From Vibrio coralliilyticus (GTDB lineage Bacteria > Pseudomonadota > Gammaproteobacteria > Enterobacterales > Vibrionaceae): DNA of 64,000 nucleotides. Position numbers and translations under genes: made by a program. This document shows positions 29,865 to 42,093 of the stretch, one piece after another (within the stretch, counting starts at the first letter, position 1; each line of letters starts with the position of its first letter). The notes beneath the pieces are model-generated. The model ran no database searches, had not been told where the DNA came from, and saw only the letters and a list, made by a program, of their open reading frames with translations. The stretch spans positions 310,001 through 374,000 of the forward strand of contig NZ_CP024627.1 of the NCBI RefSeq assembly GCF_024449095.1, read 5' to 3'.

Positions 29865-30072
29865 TCAGAATTAGAACAACTCTGGGCAGCGTGCGATACG
29901 CTGCTCTATTCCTACCAGCTTACCACCACTTGTATCACATTTTTCTTGCTTAAATTGCATTCATTCTGTACTATTCGTGCTCCTTAAAACTCGGTCAATT
30001 ATCTTTAGTTCCTTGCTTCCTCTGGACGACCGGGCCAATTGTGGAAGCTGAATAATCCGTAAGGAGCAACCA

Positions 30073-30453
30073 ATGCGTCATTACGAAATCGTATTCATGG
30101 TGCACCCTGATCAAAGCGAGCAAGTTGCTGGCATGATCGAGCGTTACACTGGTTCTATCACTGAAGCTGGCGGTACTATCCACCGTCTAGAAGACTGGGG
30201 TCGTCGTCAACTGGCTTACCCAATCAACAAGCTTCACAAAGCTCACTACGTTCTAATGAACGTTGAAGCTGACCAAGCTGTAATCGATGAGCTAGAAACT
30301 GCTTTCCGTTTCAACGATGCAGTTCTACGTAACATGATCATGCGTACTAAAGCGGCTATCACTGAGCAATCTATCATGCTTAAGCAGAAAGAAGAGCGTG
30401 CTCCTCGTCGCGAAGAGCGTGCTGAAGCTAAGCCAGAAGCAGCTGCTGAGTAA
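30073..30453 (+). CDS. rpsF: 30S ribosomal protein S6
   Basis: bS6 binds with bS18 in the 30S platform. The 126-aa protein begins [18 protein letters not shown] and ends in an acidic and alanine-rich tail. It is the first gene of rpsF-rpsR-rplI. The spacer to rpsR is only 103 nt, too short for the priB gene that lies there in E. coli. Confidence 0.98.
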   Translation: MRHYEIVFMVHPDQSEQVAGMIERYTGSITEAGGTIHRLEDWGRRQLAYPINKLHKAHYVLMNVEADQAVIDELETAFRFNDAVLRNMIMRTKAAITEQSIMLKQKEERAPRREERAEAKPEAAAE

Positions 30454-30553
30454 TTACTACTCAGAATTAGTACTCAGTCTAGATAACTCACGGGTTTACT
30501 CGAATGTGTTTATTTAGGCAGACAACTTTTTTAAATTTAAGATCAGGAGATAG

Positions 30554-30784
<231 letters not shown>

Positions 30785-30816
30785 TCGGTCGTTTTATTAA
30801 GAAAGAGGATTAAGCA

Positions 30817-31269
30817 ATGCAAGTTATTCTACTTGATAAAATCGGTAACCTAGGTGGTCTTGGTGACACTGTAAACGTTAAATCTGGTTACGCTCGTAAC
30901 TTCCTTATCCCTCAGGCTAAGGCAGTGATGGCAACTAAAGCTAACGTTGAAATGTTCGAAGCTCGTCGTGCTGAACTAGAAGCTAAAGTTGCTGAGCAAC
31001 TAGCAGCTGCAGAAGCGCGTGCTGAGAAAGTTAACGCTCTTGAAGCAGTTGTTATCGCTTCTAAAGCGGGTGACGAAGGTAAACTATTCGGTTCTATCGG
31101 TACTCGCGACATCGCTGATGCAATCACTGCAGCTGGCGTTGAAGTGGCTAAAAGCGAAGTTCGTCTTCCAGAAGGCGCACTACGTAACACTGGTGAGTTC
31201 GAGATCAGCGTTCAACTTCACTCTGAAGTTTTCGCGACAGTTAACCTACAAGTTGTTGCTGCTGAGTAA
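30817..31269 (+). CDS. rplI: 50S ribosomal protein L9
   Basis: bL9 bridges the L1 region and supports reading-frame maintenance. The 150-aa protein has an N-terminal RNA-binding domain ([29 protein letters not shown]), a long central helix and the C-terminal domain. An intrinsic terminator follows 21 bp after the stop and ends the operon. Confidence 0.98.
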   Translation: MQVILLDKIGNLGGLGDTVNVKSGYARNFLIPQAKAVMATKANVEMFEARRAELEAKVAEQLAAAEARAEKVNALEAVVIASKAGDEGKLFGSIGTRDIADAITAAGVEVAKSEVRLPEGALRNTGEFEISVQLHSEVFATVNLQVVAAE

Positions 31270-31290
31270 TTCAGTATCAAGATGTATTTT

Positions 31291-31318
31291 AAAAGCACCT
31301 CTTAGAGGTGCTTTTTTT
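31291..31318 (+). terminator. Terminator of rpsF-rpsR-rplI
   Basis: The perfect stem AAAAGCACCTC/GAGGTGCTTTT with a TTA loop is followed by a T-run. Confidence 0.9.
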
Positions 31319-31342
31319 ACGTCTGGCATTTAGAAAGTAAGA

Positions 31343-32107
31343 TTAGAATAAGAACAGCAAGTTGACAGAAAAGATGCTGTCTGCTTTTTTCAGCCCCTCT
31401 GGTACACGGTCATGGTATTGGCGTGTATAAGCCAGCTTGAGTGCAATGTCATCGGTGATGTTATTGGTGACGTTAACATCCGTATCGGCTCTGAGATTAC
31501 TGTCACCTGCAACTAATGTCAGCCCCGCTGACACATTCAAATTTTTCACAACTTGCCAGCTTGAGTTGACCTTGCCTCGAAAAATCGCCTCTTGAACGAT
31601 CTCTTCAAACACAATGTCGTTGTCGCCAATTTCATCGGTATTGGGTTCCTGATAACGAAAACCTGGACCTAGTTCCAGCTCAAGGACAAACACATCGGTA
31701 TTGGAAAATTGATAACCCAAACCGCCTGAGAGTGTGTAGTCTTTAAAGTAGGCACTATAGCGAGAGTCAACGCCCTTGAAGCTACCGTATAGGTAAGTTT
31801 TAGGGCCTAGTTTATAGTCACTCTGAGCTGTATATGTGGATTGACGTCTATCCTCCTCACCATCTTTGTATAGAAGATAATATTTCCATTCACCACTGGT
31901 TCGGTAACGGCCAGAAAGATACTCGGCACTGAGTCGAGAATTGAGAGAGCGCGAATCTGAGTTTCCGGTGTGTGCTTGATAACCGAATTCAACTTCGGTA
32001 TCCCAAGGGGAGGGTATCTCAATATCCGTTTGACTTTGTACCGCCTCATCCGCATAGGCTACGGAACAGCACAGCAGGCCTGCACTTAAGAGCCAAAGTT
32101 TCGCCAC
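31343..32107 (-). CDS. DUF481 family outer-membrane protein
   Basis: A 254-aa secreted protein with a signal peptide (about 1-19, cleaved near AYADEA). It then has alternating hydrophobic strands rich in Tyr, Gly and acidic residues, ending FSVNLLFLF with a terminal Phe, as expected for an outer-membrane beta-barrel. It belongs to the DUF481 (YdiY-like) family, whose role is unknown. It is alone on its strand, convergent to rplI and divergent from dnaB. Confidence 0.85.
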   Translation of the reverse strand: MAKLWLLSAGLLCCSVAYADEAVQSQTDIEIPSPWDTEVEFGYQAHTGNSDSRSLNSRLSAEYLSGRYRTSGEWKYYLLYKDGEEDRRQSTYTAQSDYKLGPKTYLYGSFKGVDSRYSAYFKDYTLSGGLGYQFSNTDVFVLELELGPGFRYQEPNTDEIGDNDIVFEEIVQEAIFRGKVNSSWQVVKNLNVSAGLTLVAGDSNLRADTDVNVTNNITDDIALKLAYTRQYHDRVPEGLKKADSIFSVNLLFLF

Positions 32108-32281
32108 TCACAACCTCTTTAATAATGGGAAAATTGTGAGGAATAGTAGAGGCTATTCACTCTAATTTCGTCAGTTCTAAGTTAATTCTACATGAGTTGC
32201 TTTCAAACCCCTTGTTTATTACAGACATCCCGCTCATTCTGGCTATAATGGGCGGTCATAAGTAAGTTGTTGAGCAAAAAC

Positions 32282-33694
32282 ATGGCAGATCAGAGAACAG
32301 ACAATCGTAATCAGAAACCAGTAGACGCCCAAGTTGATGCTATCAAGGTTCCTCCGCATTCGTTGGAAGCTGAGCAGTCCGTCATTGGTGGTTTACTTCT
32401 GGATAACGAGCGCTGGGATACTGTCGCAGAACGTGTGGTGGCGAAGGACTTTTATAGCCGACCACACCGTCTGATATTCGAAGCATCACAAGCCATTTTA
32501 GAAGACAGCCAGCCTCTTGACCTTATCACCTTGTCGGAGTTTCTTGAGCTGCGTGAGCAGCTTGATGATGTTGGTGGCTTTGCTTACCTTGCGGACCTTG
32601 TTAAGAATACGCCGAGCGCGGCCAACATTAATGCTTATGCAGATATTGTTGCTGAGCGAGCTTTGACCCGTGATTTGATTGGCGTTGCCAATGAAATTGC
32701 GGATGCGGGCTATGATCCTCAAGGGAGAACATCGGAAGATCTGCTTGATATGGCAGAGAGTAAGGTGTTTGCCATTGCTGAGTCGCGCACCAACGAAAGC
32801 GAAGGTCCACAAAACGTCGATAATATTCTTGAAAAAACGCTTGAACGTATCGAAATGCTGTACAAGTCACCGCAAGATGGCGTGACAGGCGTGACGACAG
32901 GCTTTACCGATTTGAATAAGAAAACGGCCGGCCTGCAAGGATCAGACTTGGTGATAGTGGCAGCTCGTCCATCGATGGGTAAAACTACTTTTGCGATGAA
33001 CTTGGTTGAGAATGCGGCGATGGCACATGATAAACCCGTGTTAGTCTTCTCATTAGAGATGCCGTCTGAACAGTTGATGATGCGTTCTCTTGCGTCACTG
33101 TCTCGCGTGGATCAAACCAAGATACGAACGGGCCAATTAGATGATGAGGATTGGGCGCGCATTTCATCGACTATGGGTTTGCTGATGGAGAAGAAAAACA
33201 TCTTCATCGATGACAGTTCGGGTTTGACTCCCACTGAAGTTCGCTCTCGTGCACGCCGTATAGCTCGTGATCATGGTGGTCTTTCCATGATCATGGTCGA
33301 TTACCTGCAGCTCATGCGTGTACCTTCACTAACCGAAAATCGAACGTTAGAAATTGCCGAAATTTCTCGCTCTCTGAAGGCTCTAGCCAAAGAATTGAAT
33401 GTGCCTGTTGTCGCACTATCGCAGTTAAACCGCTCCTTGGAGCAGCGTGCAGACAAACGGCCAGTAAACTCTGACTTGCGTGAGTCGGGCTCTATCGAGC
33501 AGGATGCCGACTTGATCATGTTTATCTACCGTGACGAAGTCTATAACCCTGACAGTCCGATGAAAGGTACAGCGGAAATCATTATTGGTAAGCAGCGTAA
33601 TGGCCCGATTGGTTCGGTTCGTCTGACCTTCCAAGGCCAATGGTCACGCTTTGATAATTACGCTGGTCCGGCGTTTGATGTGGATGAAGAGTAA
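32282..33694 (+). CDS. dnaB: Replicative DNA helicase DnaB
   Basis: DnaB is the hexameric 5'-3' helicase of the replication fork. The 470-aa protein has an N-terminal DnaG-binding domain (KVPPHSLEAEQSVIGG) and a RecA-type ATPase domain with Walker A AARPSMGKTTFAMN, MVDYLQLM (Walker B) and LSQLNRSLEQRADKRP. No intein is present. The start at 32282 matches homologues; a TTG five codons upstream is in frame. alr follows after 3 nt, so the two are coupled. Confidence 0.97.
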   Translation: MADQRTDNRNQKPVDAQVDAIKVPPHSLEAEQSVIGGLLLDNERWDTVAERVVAKDFYSRPHRLIFEASQAILEDSQPLDLITLSEFLELREQLDDVGGFAYLADLVKNTPSAANINAYADIVAERALTRDLIGVANEIADAGYDPQGRTSEDLLDMAESKVFAIAESRTNESEGPQNVDNILEKTLERIEMLYKSPQDGVTGVTTGFTDLNKKTAGLQGSDLVIVAARPSMGKTTFAMNLVENAAMAHDKPVLVFSLEMPSEQLMMRSLASLSRVDQTKIRTGQLDDEDWARISSTMGLLMEKKNIFIDDSSGLTPTEVRSRARRIARDHGGLSMIMVDYLQLMRVPSLTENRTLEIAEISRSLKALAKELNVPVVALSQLNRSLEQRADKRPVNSDLRESGSIEQDADLIMFIYRDEVYNPDSPMKGTAEIIIGKQRNGPIGSVRLTFQGQWSRFDNYAGPAFDVDEE

Positions 33695-33697
33695 CAC

Positions 33698-34786
33698 ATG
33701 AGTTATATGAAAGCGGCAACTGCCTTTATCGATTTGGACGCACTACAACACAACTTAGAGCAGATAAAATCTCAAGCGCCAAACAGCAAAATCATGGCTG
33801 TTGTGAAAGCCAATAGTTATGGTCATGGCCTGAGACATATTGCCAAATACGCCGATGGGGCCGATGCTTTTGGTGTTGCTCGAATAGAAGAAGCTTTGCA
33901 GCTGCGAGCATGTGGTGTTGTCAAACCGATTCTACTGCTAGAAGGCTTCTATTCATCGGGTGATTTACCTGTTTTAGTGACCAATAACATCCAAACAGTC
34001 GTGCACTGTGAAGAGCAACTTGAATCGCTTGAACAGGCTGAATTGGAAGTACCCGTTGTGGTGTGGCTTAAAGTCGATAGCGGCATGCATCGATTAGGGG
34101 TGAGGCCAGAGCAATACACCGATTTTGTGACCCGGCTGAAAGCGTGTCGCAATGTGGCAAAACCTTTACGCTATATGAGTCATTTTGGTTGCGCAGATGA
34201 GTTGGATAACACCACGACTACAGAGCAGACCAAGCTCTTTTTATCACTCACTAACGGGTGTGAAGGTGAGCGTTCTCTAGCTGCCTCTGCTGGTTTGCTC
34301 GCTTGGCAAGACAGTCACTTAGATTGGGTAAGGCCAGGCATCATTATGTATGGTGTATCACCATTCAATGACAGAACAGCCCAGCAGATGGGGTACCAAC
34401 CTGTAATGACTCTGAAATCACATCTTATTGCGGTAAGAGATGTCAAAGCGGGTGAGAGTGTTGGTTATGGTGGGACTTGGACGAGTCAGCGAGATACCAA
34501 AGTAGGGGTGATTGCTATTGGCTACGGTGATGGTTACCCAAGAGCGGCACCTAATGGCACCCCTGTCTTAGTCAATGGCCGTAAAGTGCCTATCGCGGGT
34601 CGAGTATCAATGGATATGTTAACGGTAGATCTTGGCCCTGAGGCTCATGATATGGTTGGAGATGAGGCTATCCTCTGGGGAGATAGCCTGCCAGCAGAGG
34701 AAGTTGCTTGCCATATTGGTACCATTGCTTATGAGCTGGTGACCAAGCTTACTTCACGAGTAGAGATGGAATATTCTAAGGCATAG
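33698..34786 (+). CDS. alr: Alanine racemase
   Basis: Alr makes D-alanine for peptidoglycan using PLP. The PLP lysine is in [10 protein letters not shown] (residue 37 from this start) and the second catalytic base is the tyrosine of SVGYGGTW. The ATG at 33698 has GAAGAG 6 nt upstream; an ATG at 33707 would give Lys34, the E. coli number, and is a real alternative. It is the second gene after dnaB with a 3-nt gap. A terminator follows. Confidence 0.95.
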   Translation: MSYMKAATAFIDLDALQHNLEQIKSQAPNSKIMAVVKANSYGHGLRHIAKYADGADAFGVARIEEALQLRACGVVKPILLLEGFYSSGDLPVLVTNNIQTVVHCEEQLESLEQAELEVPVVVWLKVDSGMHRLGVRPEQYTDFVTRLKACRNVAKPLRYMSHFGCADELDNTTTTEQTKLFLSLTNGCEGERSLAASAGLLAWQDSHLDWVRPGIIMYGVSPFNDRTAQQMGYQPVMTLKSHLIAVRDVKAGESVGYGGTWTSQRDTKVGVIAIGYGDGYPRAAPNGTPVLVNGRKVPIAGRVSMDMLTVDLGPEAHDMVGDEAILWGDSLPAEEVACHIGTIAYELVTKLTSRVEMEYSKA

Positions 34787-34806
34787 AGAGTGACTCTTTT
34801 ATAGTG

Positions 34807-34830
34807 GGCTGGCGAAAAGCCAGCCTTTTT
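34807..34830. terminator. Terminator between alr and yjbQ
   Basis: The perfect 7-bp stem GGCTGGC/GCCAGCC with a GAAAA loop is followed by TTTTT on the plus strand and lies between convergent genes. Confidence 0.85.
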
Positions 34831-35251
34831 ACCGTTCACCGTGTATTGTCGCCACAAGAGTGCGGCTCCCGCCATAATCTCGGTGCTCTCCAAGATAGAT
34901 CCCCTGCCATGTCCCTAATGCTAATCGCCCATTGCTAATGGGAATCATGACACTGCATCCTAAAGTAGAAGCTTTGATATGGGCTGGCATATCATCATCA
35001 CCTTCATAGGTATGCTTATAATAGGGAGCCCGTTCAGGCACATAGTGATTAAAGTGTTTCTCCATATCATGACGAACTGTTGGATCTGCATTTTCATTGA
35101 TGGTCAGGCTTGCGGAAGTATGTTGGATAAATAACTGTAATATTCCGACAGAAAACTGACCGATTTCTGGGATTTGTTGTTCTATTTCATCGGTGATGAG
35201 ATGAAACCCACGCTTTCTTGCGCTCAATTGAATACGCTTCTGAGACCACAT
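34829..35251 (-). CDS. yjbQ: YjbQ family protein (secondary thiamine-phosphate synthase-like)
   Basis: A 140-aa protein of the UPF0047/YjbQ family. Members have weak thiamine-phosphate synthase activity and may have another main role. Visible family motifs are FIQHTSASLTINENADPTVRHDME and the C-terminal LGTWQGIYLGEHRD. It is a single gene facing alr, and its last bases overlap the T-run of the alr terminator. Confidence 0.88.
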   Translation of the reverse strand: MWSQKRIQLSARKRGFHLITDEIEQQIPEIGQFSVGILQLFIQHTSASLTINENADPTVRHDMEKHFNHYVPERAPYYKHTYEGDDDMPAHIKASTLGCSVMIPISNGRLALGTWQGIYLGEHRDYGGSRTLVATIHGER

Positions 35252-35485
35252 ATGGCATCCTTTATAATCTATTTGGCAAACCTAACCTTTGTCGGTATGG
35301 TGAGAGTCAATATAAGTCTGGGTTTGAGTGTCACTTAATCATTTAACGTGACTTAACTCAATGATGGTGCAGCCACTCTGGTTCATAATTGCACCTTGAA
35401 AATTTATTACAAAGTTTTGGCTGCTTGTTGCAACGCCAGAACCGAACTATTTTTGCATAATCGGGGATTCCACAGTTTTCGCTAG

Positions 35486-37180
<1,695 letters not shown>

Positions 37181-37208
37181 TCGCATATAACCTAGTTAGC
37201 TGATGATG

Positions 37209-37236
37209 ACGCCAACCGAAAGGTTGGCGTTTTTTA
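37209..37236 (+). terminator. Terminator after pgi
   Basis: A perfect stem ACGCCAACC/GGTTGGCGT with a GAAA tetraloop and a T-run. Confidence 0.9.
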
Positions 37237-37272
37237 TAATTGGAGTTAATACTTTCTCGAGGCAACTCTTTA

Positions 37273-38169
37273 TCATACGGTGGTATCAATGGTTGACTTG
37301 ACGTCGGTACTTGCGGTGAATTTCTGGCTGAGCAAAGCGATCATCTGATCGTAGTATTGCATATTAGGCTTATTACCAAGCAGCTTACATAACTCATTGC
37401 CCGTAGGGCTGAAGCGGTAATAGAGTAGTCGAACACCTTTGCTGTGCGCTTGCAATGATAACTGTTTGCCTTGATATGTTAGGGGTAAGGGAGAGTCGAG
37501 ATCAATTTCGCCTGACTCAAGCTCTGTTCCGTGCATCAAACCTAACTCAAACAGCACCAACAGATTGGAGTAAGGCAACTGGAAGTTACCGACATTGATG
37601 TTGCCAGTGATGTTGCGCTTACCAAAGTTGAAAATTCCCCCCTGAGCTCGATAACCAATTAATAGTTTACGACTAGTATCTCCTCCAAAGCTGCATGCAA
37701 GAGAAGCGGCACGCTGCAGTATTTGCGCTTCTTTGGGAGACATATCCTGTAGTACCTTCAAAGCTTTCATGGAAGTGGAGCCAGGGTTCGTGACTTCACG
37801 CTTTAGCACCTGTGCCCATAAGCGTTGCATCGATGCGTTATGAACTTCTTGTGCCATAGAGAAGAAACGATGAAGCCAGTCATGATCTGGGTCGCCCGCC
37901 GTTTCGTCTTTACAGGAGAGGTGAGCGAGCTTGAGAATTTGTTCGAGGTTTTTCTGCTTTTGTTCTTTGTAGCGGCGCTCTCGAATCAGCGCTCTCTCTA
38001 ATGCAGTCTTTTGCGGAGCCTCTTTTTGTAACAGGGCATCAAGGCCATGAGTTTGAGCAATATTCATGACTCGGCTAGCACTGTCTTTGATGTAGGTGGT
38101 TTTTTTCTCATGCCGAGCTTCAGCGTTAGACTCGTGCTCAATGACAACTGGCTTTTGCTTCTCTGACAT
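37273..38169 (-). CDS. TIGR03899 family protein, function unknown
   Basis: A 298-aa soluble protein that I recognise as the TIGR03899 family of marine gammaproteobacteria. The N-terminal 110 residues are charged and probably helical (EKKTTYIKDSASRV..., RERRYKEQKQKN). The rest contains RLWAQVLKREVTNPGSTSMKALKVL and GTELESGEIDLDSPLPL, resembling DUF2806-type proteins. No signal peptide or membrane span is seen. It is convergent to pgi. I can offer no function. Confidence 0.7.
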   Translation of the reverse strand: MSEKQKPVVIEHESNAEARHEKKTTYIKDSASRVMNIAQTHGLDALLQKEAPQKTALERALIRERRYKEQKQKNLEQILKLAHLSCKDETAGDPDHDWLHRFFSMAQEVHNASMQRLWAQVLKREVTNPGSTSMKALKVLQDMSPKEAQILQRAASLACSFGGDTSRKLLIGYRAQGGIFNFGKRNITGNINVGNFQLPYSNLLVLFELGLMHGTELESGEIDLDSPLPLTYQGKQLSLQAHSKGVRLLYYRFSPTGNELCKLLGNKPNMQYYDQMIALLSQKFTASTDVKSTIDTTV

Positions 38170-38327
38170 GTGAATTCCTTACTCATCAAAGTGTTAAATA
38201 TGCTTATTAAATTTACCTCTTAACCAGTTTAGCCGCCAGAAGAACTATGTGAGCAAGCTTTGAAAATTGGCGCTATGCCAAATGATAATAAGTTGTTAAA
38301 ATTGTTATCGATGTTTTTGAGGGGCTT

Positions 38328-38429
38328 ATGAAGTTTTTAAATGAGAGTAAACTGAAAAAGCACCTGTCAATTGCCCTATTGTTTCTGGTTTATCTAGCCG
38401 TCTTGGTTTATCTCTCTAGATACATATAA
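38328..38429 (+). CDS. Candidate 33-residue single-span membrane peptide
   Basis: A short open frame, ATG to TAA, encodes MKFLNESKLKKHLS followed by a hydrophobic run (about 15-29, ALLFLVYLAVLVYLS) and RYI. It has a basic N-terminus and one transmembrane helix, as bacterial small membrane proteins do. A GAGGGG site precedes the ATG by 3 nt (GAGG by 5). It lies alone in the gap between divergent TIGR03899 and convergent DUF3299 genes. I know of no family. Confidence 0.4.
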   Translation: MKFLNESKLKKHLSIALLFLVYLAVLVYLSRYI

Positions 38430-38472
38430 AGAAAAGCGGATAATTAACAGGTTGCTTTTATGTTAAATAATA

Positions 38473-38970
38473 TTAGTAGTCATCGTATTCTTCGATAGCG
38501 GTGCCTTCTAAAACGTAGCCTGTTTCAGCCAGTTCATGGTTGATGGTTTCCGTTTTTAATGTTCCTACCACATAAATGACATCCCAAAGTTGCTGCACAG
38601 GCGCTCCTTTAGGGAATTTCACATATATGATTTGGTTTGGTGGTGGTGGTGGAACGTGAATACATGCACCAAAGTATGGAACCAGCAGAAATTCCGTGAC
38701 TTTATCCTCATCTCCTTCTAAGGGGATCACAAAGCCAGGTATTTTTACCTTACTGCCATTCAGCTCTTGGCGTACTTTACCCACTAGCGATTGCTTTGCT
38801 GCTTGACCAGAGTGATCCGTTACTGGCATACCAGAAGAATCAAATTGCTGGCGTTCACTTTCTGGGATTAGATCTATCCAATCTAGTTTGAGAATATCTT
38901 CACTGGCACTAGCCAGCGATGGGGTTACAAAGCTCACGGCAAGCATGAGCGCTAAGAATATCTGTTTCAT
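38473..38970 (-). CDS. DUF3299 periplasmic protein of the zinc locus
   Basis: A 165-aa exported protein (signal peptide about 1-22, MKQIFLALMLAVSFVTPSLA) of the DUF3299 family. The core motif VPYFGACIHVPPPPPNQIIYV contains a Cys and a His before five prolines. The family often sits beside MacB/FtsX-type ABC genes. It is the last gene of the zinc-type cluster and starts 2 nt after the permease ends. A role in handling metal or metal-linked substrate in the periplasm is inference. Confidence 0.8.
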   Translation of the reverse strand: MKQIFLALMLAVSFVTPSLASASEDILKLDWIDLIPESERQQFDSSGMPVTDHSGQAAKQSLVGKVRQELNGSKVKIPGFVIPLEGDEDKVTEFLLVPYFGACIHVPPPPPNQIIYVKFPKGAPVQQLWDVIYVVGTLKTETINHELAETGYVLEGTAIEEYDDY

Positions 38971-38972
38971 AT

Positions 38973-40232
38973 TTAAACTCGTATTGTCATACCGTCGCTG
39001 AGAGATTGTCTATACGCGCGGAACGCTGGAATAAAGCCGATTACAGTACCTGCTAACTGTACAGCTGCAAGTAGCATCCACTCATAATGGGATAAAGCTA
39101 TCATCTCTATGTGTATCCCATATTGCTGTTGAATTACTGGAGCAATAGTCGCTAACAGGGCATATAAACCTATAACGCCAACCGCTAAGCCGACTAAGGT
39201 TAAGGCACTGGCTTCCATAACCAGTAGCGCCAGTACATGCCTAGGCCTCGCTCCCATGGCTCGCAGGATTGCCATTTCCCGTCGTCTCTCTTGGAGACTA
39301 GTTAGTAAGCTCGACAACATACCGAGTAAACCGGCAATAACAACAAAGACAGACACGGCCATCAGAGCTTGCTCTGCCACCGACATCATTCCCCACAATT
39401 CATGCAAGGCAACTCCCGGAAGAATCGCGCTCAAGGGCTCCTTAGGGTAGGTGTTAATTTGACGTTGCAGAGCAAAGGTCTGAATTTTGGAGTTTAGGCC
39501 AAGCAACATGGCAGTGATCTGTTTTGGTTGGAAGTTTTGCTTTTCAAGCTGATCTGAGCTTGGTGTATTGCCCAAGTGGGCTCCGGACTCCCAACCCACA
39601 TGAATCGCTTCAATCGCTTCAAGAGAAACATGAACAGTTTTGTCTACTGGGGTGCCTGTTGGGGCTAAAATACCGACCACCTTAAATGGCAGGTTGTCAT
39701 GACGACTGAATCCAACGTCACTGATACCGTGGGCAATAATGATTTCTGTGCCTATCTTGTACCCCAGAGAGCGGGCGACATCAGAGCCAATGACGGTCTC
39801 AAACAAGCCGTCAAATTCGCGTCCCTCAGCGATGGCAATGTTCTGTTTTTTGCCATAGCGATAGTGCTCAAAATAGCTGTGATTGGTGCCCATCACGCGG
39901 AAACCTTTGTGTGAGTCTCCGAGAGATATAGGAATCGCCCACTTCACAGAGCGATGATTGCTGAATTCCTGATAACTCTTCCAGTCAATATTATTGGTGG
40001 CGTTACCGATGCGAAACACTGAGTAGAGCAGCAAGTTTACTTGACCAGAGCGTCCACCGACGATCAGGTCAGTTCCTGAGAGAGTATTAGCAAAGCTGCT
40101 TTTGGCTTGAGTACGGATTCTTTCTACACCCAGTAGTAGGATGACCGAAATTGCGACGGTTAATATGGTCAGAATGGCGGTGACACGGCGATTACGAACA
40201 CTTTTCCAGGCAAGCATGAATGTTGGGGTCAT
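38973..40232 (-). CDS. FtsX/MacB-type ABC transporter permease
   Basis: A 419-aa inner-membrane permease with an N-terminal span (about 17-37), a large periplasmic MacB-PCD-like domain (about 45-280) and three C-terminal spans (about 285-410). LSSLLTSLQERRREMAILRAMGARPRHV is the FtsX-family coupling region. Its start overlaps the ATPase stop by 4 nt, so the two form one transporter. Together with ZrgA and DUF3299 it resembles the V. cholerae Zrg zinc-uptake locus; I have not assigned zrgB-E letters. Confidence 0.87.
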   Translation of the reverse strand: MTPTFMLAWKSVRNRRVTAILTILTVAISVILLLGVERIRTQAKSSFANTLSGTDLIVGGRSGQVNLLLYSVFRIGNATNNIDWKSYQEFSNHRSVKWAIPISLGDSHKGFRVMGTNHSYFEHYRYGKKQNIAIAEGREFDGLFETVIGSDVARSLGYKIGTEIIIAHGISDVGFSRHDNLPFKVVGILAPTGTPVDKTVHVSLEAIEAIHVGWESGAHLGNTPSSDQLEKQNFQPKQITAMLLGLNSKIQTFALQRQINTYPKEPLSAILPGVALHELWGMMSVAEQALMAVSVFVVIAGLLGMLSSLLTSLQERRREMAILRAMGARPRHVLALLVMEASALTLVGLAVGVIGLYALLATIAPVIQQQYGIHIEMIALSHYEWMLLAAVQLAGTVIGFIPAFRAYRQSLSDGMTIRV

Positions 40233-40942
40233 GGTGTCACTCCTACCTGATTCAATTCGTTTAAGTTTAATGTTCTGTCGAACAAACTTTCCAATGTTGG
40301 GTCATGACTAACAAACAGCAGAGTTGATTGAGCTTGATTCACCTGCTCAAGCAGCAACTCAATAAACGCGGTGCGGTTGTCGTAGTCGAGCGAAGAAGTT
40401 GGTTCGTCGGCAATGATTAGGGCTGGTTTGCCAATCAGAGCTCGAGCGGCTGCGACACGCTGTTGCTGACCAATACTCAGTTCCACGACAGGCTTATCCA
40501 GCAAATGTGCAGGTAGATGAAGTTTTTCCAGCAGCCGAGTCGCGTCTTCAACCAGTGATGTATCGACCTGTGATTTGCGTTGTGCGGAAAACTGGCAGGG
40601 TAGGATGACGTTTTCAATCACATTGAGATAAGGCAACAAGTTGAACTGTTGAAATATATAGCCAATGTGGTCGGCACGGAACTTGTCGCGCTGGCTACCT
40701 TTCATCTGGTTAAGGTCTTGGCCAAGAACCCGTAACTGGCCACTGCTGGCTGTATTAATCCCCGTGAGCAAGCCCAGTAAAGTCGATTTACCGCAGCCGC
40801 TAGGTCCTTTGATGAAGAGATGTTCTCCTGCGGTGATACTAAGTTGATTGATATCGAGTGTTGGCGTTGGATTTCCGGGCCAGGTAAAGGTGACCTGCTC
40901 CAGCTCGACAACGCTGTTGCTTCTATTTTCTACCATCGGCAT
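40229..40942 (-). CDS. ABC transporter ATP-binding protein (LolD/MacB type)
   Basis: A 237-aa ATPase with Walker A GPSGCGKSTLLGLL, Q-loop YIFQQFNLLPYLNV, an altered signature ELSIGQQQRV (Ile for the usual Gly) and Walker B ALIIADEPTSSLD. It is the partner of the permease that overlaps its 3' end. ZrgA lies 50 nt upstream on the same strand. By context it energises metal-related transport or protein release; the family alone does not tell. Confidence 0.88.
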   Translation of the reverse strand: MPMVENRSNSVVELEQVTFTWPGNPTPTLDINQLSITAGEHLFIKGPSGCGKSTLLGLLTGINTASSGQLRVLGQDLNQMKGSQRDKFRADHIGYIFQQFNLLPYLNVIENVILPCQFSAQRKSQVDTSLVEDATRLLEKLHLPAHLLDKPVVELSIGQQQRVAAARALIGKPALIIADEPTSSLDYDNRTAFIELLLEQVNQAQSTLLFVSHDPTLESLFDRTLNLNELNQVGVTP

Positions 40943-40992
40943 AACCTGAACGAAAAAGTCTGATGGCTTAGGCCATCAGACTTAGAGAGTGA

Positions 40993-41643
<651 letters not shown>

Positions 41644-41719
41644 TGTGAATCCTAATAAAGTGTCATCATAAAAATCGATGGCTGTAGTGGTAAAACAGCA
41701 CGTATAAAGTTTGAGTGAA

Positions 41720-42019
41720 CTAAATCAGTCTTACAGGTGGTGAGCGAGCTTGATAGGCAAAGGCTGGTCGCTGGTAGAAGTGGTAATCATCCTGAATGAC
41801 GAATCTATCAGGTAATGAGGTGTCGATTAGTGTCAGAGATGATTGACTCATGCCGTGTTGTGCGCATGAGAATAGCTGGCAGTGATGTTCATCATGATGA
41901 GCTGACGAGAGCTCGTATTGATGGTCGATGTAGGCGAAACTCATCCACAGCATCAGCCCAATGCCACATAGAGCATGAAGGGTTAAGTATCTGATGCGAT
42001 GGGAATGAATAGAAGTCAC
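41720..42019 (-). CDS. DUF2607 family His-rich membrane protein
   Basis: A 99-aa protein with an N-terminal hydrophobic helix (about 11-29, YLTLHALCGIGLMLWMSFAY) and a His/Cys-rich segment (SSAHHDEHHCQLFSCAQHG) that would face the periplasm. I recognise it as DUF2607, a vibrio family of unknown function. It is the first gene of the zinc cluster, directly downstream of a Zur-like box, so a zinc role is likely. Confidence 0.72.
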   Translation of the reverse strand: MTSIHSHRIRYLTLHALCGIGLMLWMSFAYIDHQYELSSAHHDEHHCQLFSCAQHGMSQSSLTLIDTSLPDRFVIQDDYHFYQRPAFAYQARSPPVRLI

Positions 42020-42043
42020 AGCGTTTTGTTCAATACGAAAAAA

Positions 42044-42066
42044 GAGCTGTTATGTTATAACAACTC
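42044..42066. promoter_or_regulatory. Zur-like operator of the zinc cluster
   Basis: A 23-bp palindrome centred on TGTTATGTTATAACA matches about 18 of 23 positions of the gammaproteobacterial Zur consensus (GAAATGTTATA, then W, then its complement). It lies 25 bp upstream of the DUF2607 start and heads the five-gene minus-strand cluster. Repression by Zn-Zur is inferred. Confidence 0.7.
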
Positions 42067-42093
42067 TTATTGAAACGCTAAGATCAAATGAGA

